Of a DNA stretch of 64,000 bases, positions 59,485 through 64,000 are shown piece after piece; position 1 is the stretch's first letter, and each line of letters opens with the position of its first letter. The translations under genes and the position numbers were made by a program. Source of the DNA: Phenylobacterium sp. J426 (GTDB lineage: Bacteria > Pseudomonadota > Alphaproteobacteria > Caulobacterales > Caulobacteraceae); NCBI RefSeq assembly GCF_024699945.1, contig NZ_JAJOMY010000001.1, forward strand, positions 3,479,001-3,543,000. Reading direction: 5' to 3'. The notes under the pieces were generated by a model that worked only from the letters and a program-made list of their open reading frames with translations, was not told where the DNA came from and made no database searches.

Positions 59485-62179
59485 TTAGCGGTCCTTCTCG
59501 CGTTCGCCGATGGCGGCCTGGGCCGCTGCGAGACGCGCGATCGGCACGCGGTACGGCGAGCAGCTGACGTAATCCAGGCCCACTTCTTCGCAGAACTGGA
59601 TCGACGCCGGATCCCCCCCGTGCTCGCCGCAGATGCCGAGCTTCACGTCCGGCCGGGCGGCGCGGCCACGTTCGGCGGCGATGCGGATCAGGTCGCCCAC
59701 GCCCTCCTGGTCGAGGCTGACGAACGGGTCCTTCTCGAAAATGCCCTTCTCGATGTAGTGGCCCAGGAACCGGCCCGAGTCGTCGCGGCTGATGCCGAAC
59801 GTGGTCTGGGTCAGGTCGTTTGTGCCGAACGAGAAGAACTCGGCGTTGGCCGCCAGGTCGCCGGCGCGGATCGCGGCGCGGGGCAGCTCCACCATGGTGC
59901 CGACCTTGTAGTCGATCTGGCAGCCCCTCTCTTCGATGACGGTTTTCGCTGTGCGATCCGTCAGGTCGCGCAGGAACTTCATCTCTTCGCCCTTGGCGAC
60001 CAGCGGGTGCATGATCTCCGGGATCGGCGCCGGACGCCCTTCGCCCACCACCTCGCAGGCGGCCTCGACGATGGCCCGGACCTGCATCTCGTAGATCTCG
60101 GGATAGGCCACGCCCAGGCGGCAGCCGCGGTGGCCCAGCATCGGGTTCACCTCGTGCAGTTCCTTGGCGCGCAGCATCAGCTTCTTCGGGTCCAGCCCCG
60201 TCGCCTCGGCGACCGCGGCCAGATCCTCCTCCGTGTGCGGCAGGAACTCGTGCAGCGGCGGGTCCAGCAGGCGGATGGTGACCGGCAGGCCTTCCATGAT
60301 CTTGAACAGCTCGACGAAGTCCTGCCGCTGCATCGGCAGGATCTTGGCCAGCGCCGCGCGGCGACCCGCCTCGTCGTCCGCCAGGATCATCTCGCGCACG
60401 GCTGCGATCCGCGCAGGGTCGAAGAACATGTGCTCGGTCCGGCACAGTCCGATGCCCTCGGCGCCGAACTGGCGCGCGGTCCCGGCGTCCAGCGCGGTTT
60501 CGGCGTTGGCGCGCACCTTCAGGCGGCGCACGCCGTCGGCCCAGCCCATCAGCGTGCCGAAGTCGCCCGACAGCTCGGGCTCGATCATCTTCACTGCGCC
60601 CGCCAGCACCTCGCCGGTGGAGCCGTCGATGGTGATGATGTCGTAGGCCTTGATGGTCCGGCCGCGGGCGTGGAATTCGCCGGCCTTGCCGTCGATGCGG
60701 ATCTCGCCCGCACCCGACACGCAGGGCCGGCCCATGCCGCGGGCCACCACGGCCGCGTGGCTGGTCATGCCGCCGCGGGCGGTGACGATGCCGCGCGCGG
60801 CGTCCATGCCGCGGATGTCCTCAGGCGAGGTCTCCTCCCGGACGAGGATCACCGCCTCGCCCGCGCCGCCCAGCTTCTCGGCCTCCTCGGCCGTGAAGAC
60901 CACCTTGCCGGTGGCGGCGCCCGGCGACGCCGGCAGGCCTGAGGCGATCACGTCGCGCGGACTGCCGGGATCGATGGTCGGGTGCAGCAGCTGGTCGAGG
61001 CTGCCGGGCTCCACCCGCATCACCGCCTCTTCCTTGGTGATCAGCCCTTCCGAGGCCAGGTCCACGGCGACCTTCAGGGCGGCCTTGGCGGTCCGCTTCC
61101 CGTTGCGCGTCTGCAGCATGTACAGACGGCCCTTCTCCACCGTGAACTCGATGTCCTGCATGTCGCGGTAGTGCTTCTCGAGCCGCTCCACGACCTCCCG
61201 GAACTGGGTGAAGACCTCCGGCAGCGCCTCTTCCATCGACGGCGAGACGTCGCCCATCTCCTCGCGCGCAGCCTTGGTCAGCGGCTGCGGCGTGCGGATG
61301 CCGGCCACCACGTCCTCGCCCTGGGCGTTGATCAGGAACTCGCCGTACAGCCTGTTCTCGCCCGTCGACGGGTTGCGGGTGAAGGCGACGCCCGTGGCGC
61401 TGCTCTCGCCCATGTTGCCGAACACCATCGACTGCACGTTCACCGCCGTGCCCCAGCTCTCCGGGATGTCGTGCATGCGGCGGTAGAACTTCGCCCGGTC
61501 GTTCATCCAGCTCGCGAACACCGCGCCAATGGCGCCCCCAGAGCTGTTCGTGCGGATCCTGCGGGAAGGGCTTGCCGAGCTCGCTTTCGACGGCGCGCTT
61601 GTAGTCGGCGACGACGGCTTCCCAGTCCTCTGCGGTCAGGTCGGTGTCGACCCGCGCCTCCAGACGGTCCTTATGCTCGTCGAGGATCTCCTCGAACATG
61701 TGATGGTCGAGGTCGAGCACCACGTTCGAGTACATCTGGATGAAGCGGCGGTAGCTGTCGAAGGCGAAGCGGCGGTCGCCCGACAGCTTCGCCAGGCCGT
61801 CCACCGTCTCGTCGTTCAGGCCCAGGTTCAGGACCGTGTCCATCATCCCGGGCATCGAGGCCCGGGCGCCCGAGCGCACCGAGACCAGCAGCGGGTTGGC
61901 CGCGTCGCCGAAGCGCTTGCCGGTCAGCTCCTCCACCTTCTTCAGGCCCTGGGCGACCTGCCCCTCGAGTTCGGGCGGATAGCTCTTGCCGTTGGCGTAG
62001 TAGTGGACGCAGGCCTCGGTGGTGATGGTGAAGCCCGGCGGGACCGGCAGGCCCAGGGACGACATCTCGGCCAGGTTGGCGCCCTTGCCGCCCAGCAGGT
62101 TCTTCATCGAGGCGTCGCCGTCAGCGCCGCCGCCGCCGAAGGCATAGACCCAGCGCGTCTTCACCATCGTGTCGGCCAT
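59485..62179 (-). CDS. ppdK: Pyruvate, phosphate dikinase, one frame break
   Basis: Interconverts pyruvate, ATP and phosphate with PEP, AMP and pyrophosphate. ATP-grasp N-terminal domain (MKNLLGGKGANLAEMSSLGL, SVRSGARASMPGMMDTVLNL), central swivelling domain with the phospho-histidine in RGGMTSHAAVVARGMGRPC and a C-terminal PEP barrel (LCRTEHMFF, GHRGCRLGVAYPEIYEMQVR, SFGTNDLTQTTFGISRDDSG, GICGEHGGDPASIQF). The frame breaks at a C5 run 61535-61539: dropping one base joins PHEQLWGA to IGAVFASWMNDRAKFYRR and gives 897 residues, the usual length. glyS lies upstream on the same strand, 44 bp away. Confidence 0.95.
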
Positions 62180-62223
62180 AACGTCTCCACCTCCACCCGA
62201 CCCGGCTCGAGAAGCCGGGGAAA

Positions 62224-64000
62224 TCAGCCTGTGACCTGCGAGAAGTCCGCCACGCGCCCCATGGCGTCGCGGACCCTGGCCAAAAGGCGCAACCTGTTGT
62301 CCCGTTCCGCCGGATTATCCGAGTTCACGAGCACCTTGTCGAAGAACGCGTCGACCGGCCCGCGCAGCTTGGCGAGCTCGGCCATGGCCTGAGCGAAGTC
62401 CTCGCTGTCGATCAGCTCGTCCAGCACGCCGTCCAGCGCCCCGACAGCGGCCACCAGCGCCTGCTCCTCGACCGGCGCCCCGCCCATCTGCGTCGGCTCC
62501 CCGGCCGGCAGCGGGCCCTTCTTCTCCTCGGCCCTGAGGATGTTCACCGCGCGCTTGTAGCCGGCCAGCAGGTTCGCCCCGTCCTCGGTCTTCAGGAAGG
62601 CGTCCAGCGCCTCGACCTTGGCCACGATGCGCACGAGGTCGTCGTCGCCCAGGGCGAACACCGCGGCCACCAGGTCGTGACGCCGACCCTGCTCGCGCAG
62701 CAGCACGGCGAGCCGGTCGGCGAAGAAGTCCAGCACCTCGCCCGAGACGAACCGCTTCAGCGGCAGGCGTGTCCGGGTCTCCAGCACGATCCGGATCACC
62801 CCCAGGGCGGCGCGCCGGAGAGCGAAGGGATCGCGCGAGCCGGTCGGCTTCTCGCCGATGCTGAAGAAGCTCGTCAGCGTGTCCAGCTTGTCGGCCAGCG
62901 CCACCGTCGCGGCGACCTTGTCGGTCGGCACGGCGTCGCTCGGCCCCTGCGGCCGGTAGTGCGAACGGATGGCCTCGACCACGGCGGGGTCCAGCCCCTC
63001 GGCCTCGGCGTAGTAGCCGCCCATGACGCCCTGCAGCTCGGGGAACTCGCCGACCAGGCCCGACACCAGGTCGGCCTTCGCGAGGCGCGCAGCCTGCACC
63101 GCCCTGTCCCGGTCCGCCCCGACCAAGGGCGCGAGTTCGCCGGCCAGGGCCACGATCCGCTCGACGCGCTCGTACATCGAGCCCAGCTTGGCGTGGAAGG
63201 TGACGCCCTTCAGCTTTTCCAGCCGCTCTTCCAGCCTTGTCTTGCGGTCCTCGTTCCAGAAGAACCGCGCGTCCGACAGGCGCGCCGACAGCACCTTGGC
63301 GTTGCCCTTGGCGATGATCTCGCCGCCGTCCTTGGCCTGGATGTTGGCCACCGTCAGGAAGTGCGGCGCGAGCTTGCCCGTCTTGGGGTCGCGGACCGCA
63401 AAATAGCGCTGGTGCACCCGCATCGAGGTCCGGATCACCTCGGGCGGCAGGTCCAGGAACGCGGGGTCCATGTCGCCCAGCACCGGCACGGGCCACTCGA
63501 CCAGGCCTGCGACCTCGTCCAGCAGCCCCTGGTCCTCGACCAGTTCCAGGTTGCGGGCGAAGGCCAGGGTCTTGGCCGCGTCGACGATGCGGTCCTTCCG
63601 CGCCTCGACGTCGAGAACCACGCAGCGCTTCTCCAGCCCGTCGGCGTAGGTGTCGAAGTCCTTCACCTCGAAGGGCTGCCTGTCGCCCATGAAGCGATGG
63701 CCCTCGACGGTGTTCCCGCTCGGGATGCCGTCGATTTCGAATGGCACGACCTGGCCGCCGAACACGCAGGTGATCCGCCGCAGCGGCCGCACCCAGCGCA
63801 GCTTGCTGGTCCCGGACACCATCGACTTCGGCCACGGGAAGGTCCGCACGATCTGCTCGACCATCTCGGCGACGATCGCGGGCGTCGGCCGGCCGGCCTT
63901 GTGCACATGGGCGAAATAGACGCCGGCCCGCTCGGTCAGCTGGTCCTGGGTCAGGCCCGTCTTGCGCAGGAACCCTTCCAGCGCCTGCGGCGGGGCGCCG
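62224..64000 (-). CDS. glyS: Glycyl-tRNA synthetase beta subunit (5' end beyond right edge)
   Basis: 592 visible residues of the beta subunit of the alpha2-beta2 type glycyl-tRNA synthetase; the frame is open at the right edge. Recognisable stretches are GLTQDQLTERAGVYFAH, MVEQIVRTFPWPKSM, LRWVRPLRRITCVFGGQ, EVIRTSMRVHQRYFAVRDP, ARLSDARFFWNEDRKTRLEE and the C-terminal anticodon-binding DALR-like region ending LRLLARVRDAMGRVADFSQV. It provides tRNA recognition to the GlyQ subunit, expected just upstream outside the window. Confidence 0.96.
   Translation of the reverse strand, partial: GAPPQALEGFLRKTGLTQDQLTERAGVYFAHVHKAGRPTPAIVAEMVEQIVRTFPWPKSMVSGTSKLRWVRPLRRITCVFGGQVVPFEIDGIPSGNTVEGHRFMGDRQPFEVKDFDTYADGLEKRCVVLDVEARKDRIVDAAKTLAFARNLELVEDQGLLDEVAGLVEWPVPVLGDMDPAFLDLPPEVIRTSMRVHQRYFAVRDPKTGKLAPHFLTVANIQAKDGGEIIAKGNAKVLSARLSDARFFWNEDRKTRLEERLEKLKGVTFHAKLGSMYERVERIVALAGELAPLVGADRDRAVQAARLAKADLVSGLVGEFPELQGVMGGYYAEAEGLDPAVVEAIRSHYRPQGPSDAVPTDKVAATVALADKLDTLTSFFSIGEKPTGSRDPFALRRAALGVIRIVLETRTRLPLKRFVSGEVLDFFADRLAVLLREQGRRHDLVAAVFALGDDDLVRIVAKVEALDAFLKTEDGANLLAGYKRAVNILRAEEKKGPLPAGEPTQMGGAPVEEQALVAAVGALDGVLDELIDSEDFAQAMAELAKLRGPVDAFFDKVLVNSDNPAERDNRLRLLARVRDAMGRVADFSQVTG

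Overview
The window is high-GC (clearly above 65 percent by eye), gene-dense chromosomal DNA of an alphaproteobacterium. The order Caulobacterales fits best: there is a flmG-flbT-flaF-flagellin-flaEY flagellar filament cluster of Caulobacter type, sigma-54 promoters of the form TGGCCC-N5-TTGC, and Caulobacter-like housekeeping genes. Phenylobacterium is my best guess at genus, by inference only. I see no insertion sequence, phage, integron, CRISPR array or rRNA operon. One tRNA gene, tRNA-Lys(UUU), is present.

Layout. 1-5.7 kb: 5'-part of an rsmB-type methyltransferase, guaB, a methyltransferase divergent from a LysR regulator, rlmE-ppx. 5.8-7.2 kb: hspQ and phenylalanine hydroxylase. 7.2-13.1 kb: tamA-tamB outer-membrane assembly pair. 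13.5-15.8 kb: a large secreted GH16 glycosidase with RTX-like repeats. 15.9-19.3 kb: circularly permuted ATP-grasp / alpha-E / transglutaminase operon. 19.4-22.3 kb: Tat-exported D-amino-acid-oxidase-like protein, tRNA-Lys, methyltransferase, secreted unknown. 22.2-30.6 kb: tgt-queA, an EEP-family membrane protein, two cyclophilins, coaD and gyrA. 30.8-34 kb: membrane protein plus hydrolase pair, a 2OG oxygenase, a DUF3617 protein. 34-47 kb: flagellar region, with two FlmG-like TPR glycosyltransferases flanking ssb, two envelope proteins, flaEY, three flagellins, a flaG-like gene, flaF and flbT. 46.9-54.2 kb: acidic protein, MoxR ATPase, lipoprotein, universal stress protein, an HD/NUDIX-regulator pair, sterol desaturase, OmpA-like porin. 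54.4-64 kb: ketoacyl synthase III, a deacylase-like amidohydrolase, ExoD, a GH1-like glycosidase, pyruvate phosphate dikinase, and glyS running off the right edge.

Seven genes (tamB, tamA, the alpha-E gene, a cyclophilin, the second FlmG-like gene, the sterol desaturase, ppdK) carry eight frame breaks. Six lie in G/C homopolymer runs or can be repaired by one base there, one is a single missing base, and one is a perfect 10-bp tandem duplication. Each repair restores one continuous protein of normal family length. This points to indel errors in the assembly rather than decay, and I annotate these as whole genes.

The most interesting biology: a D-amino-acid-oxidase-like protein whose C-terminal signature block lies in front of its FAD-binding motif (a natural circular permutation); a queuine tRNA-ribosyltransferase lacking the three zinc-binding cysteines; a D-aminoacylase-like protein lacking the HxH metal motif; two FlmG-like flagellin glycosyltransferases around the flagellins; and two interleaved inverted repeats that enclose the ribosome binding site and start codon of a lipoprotein gene.
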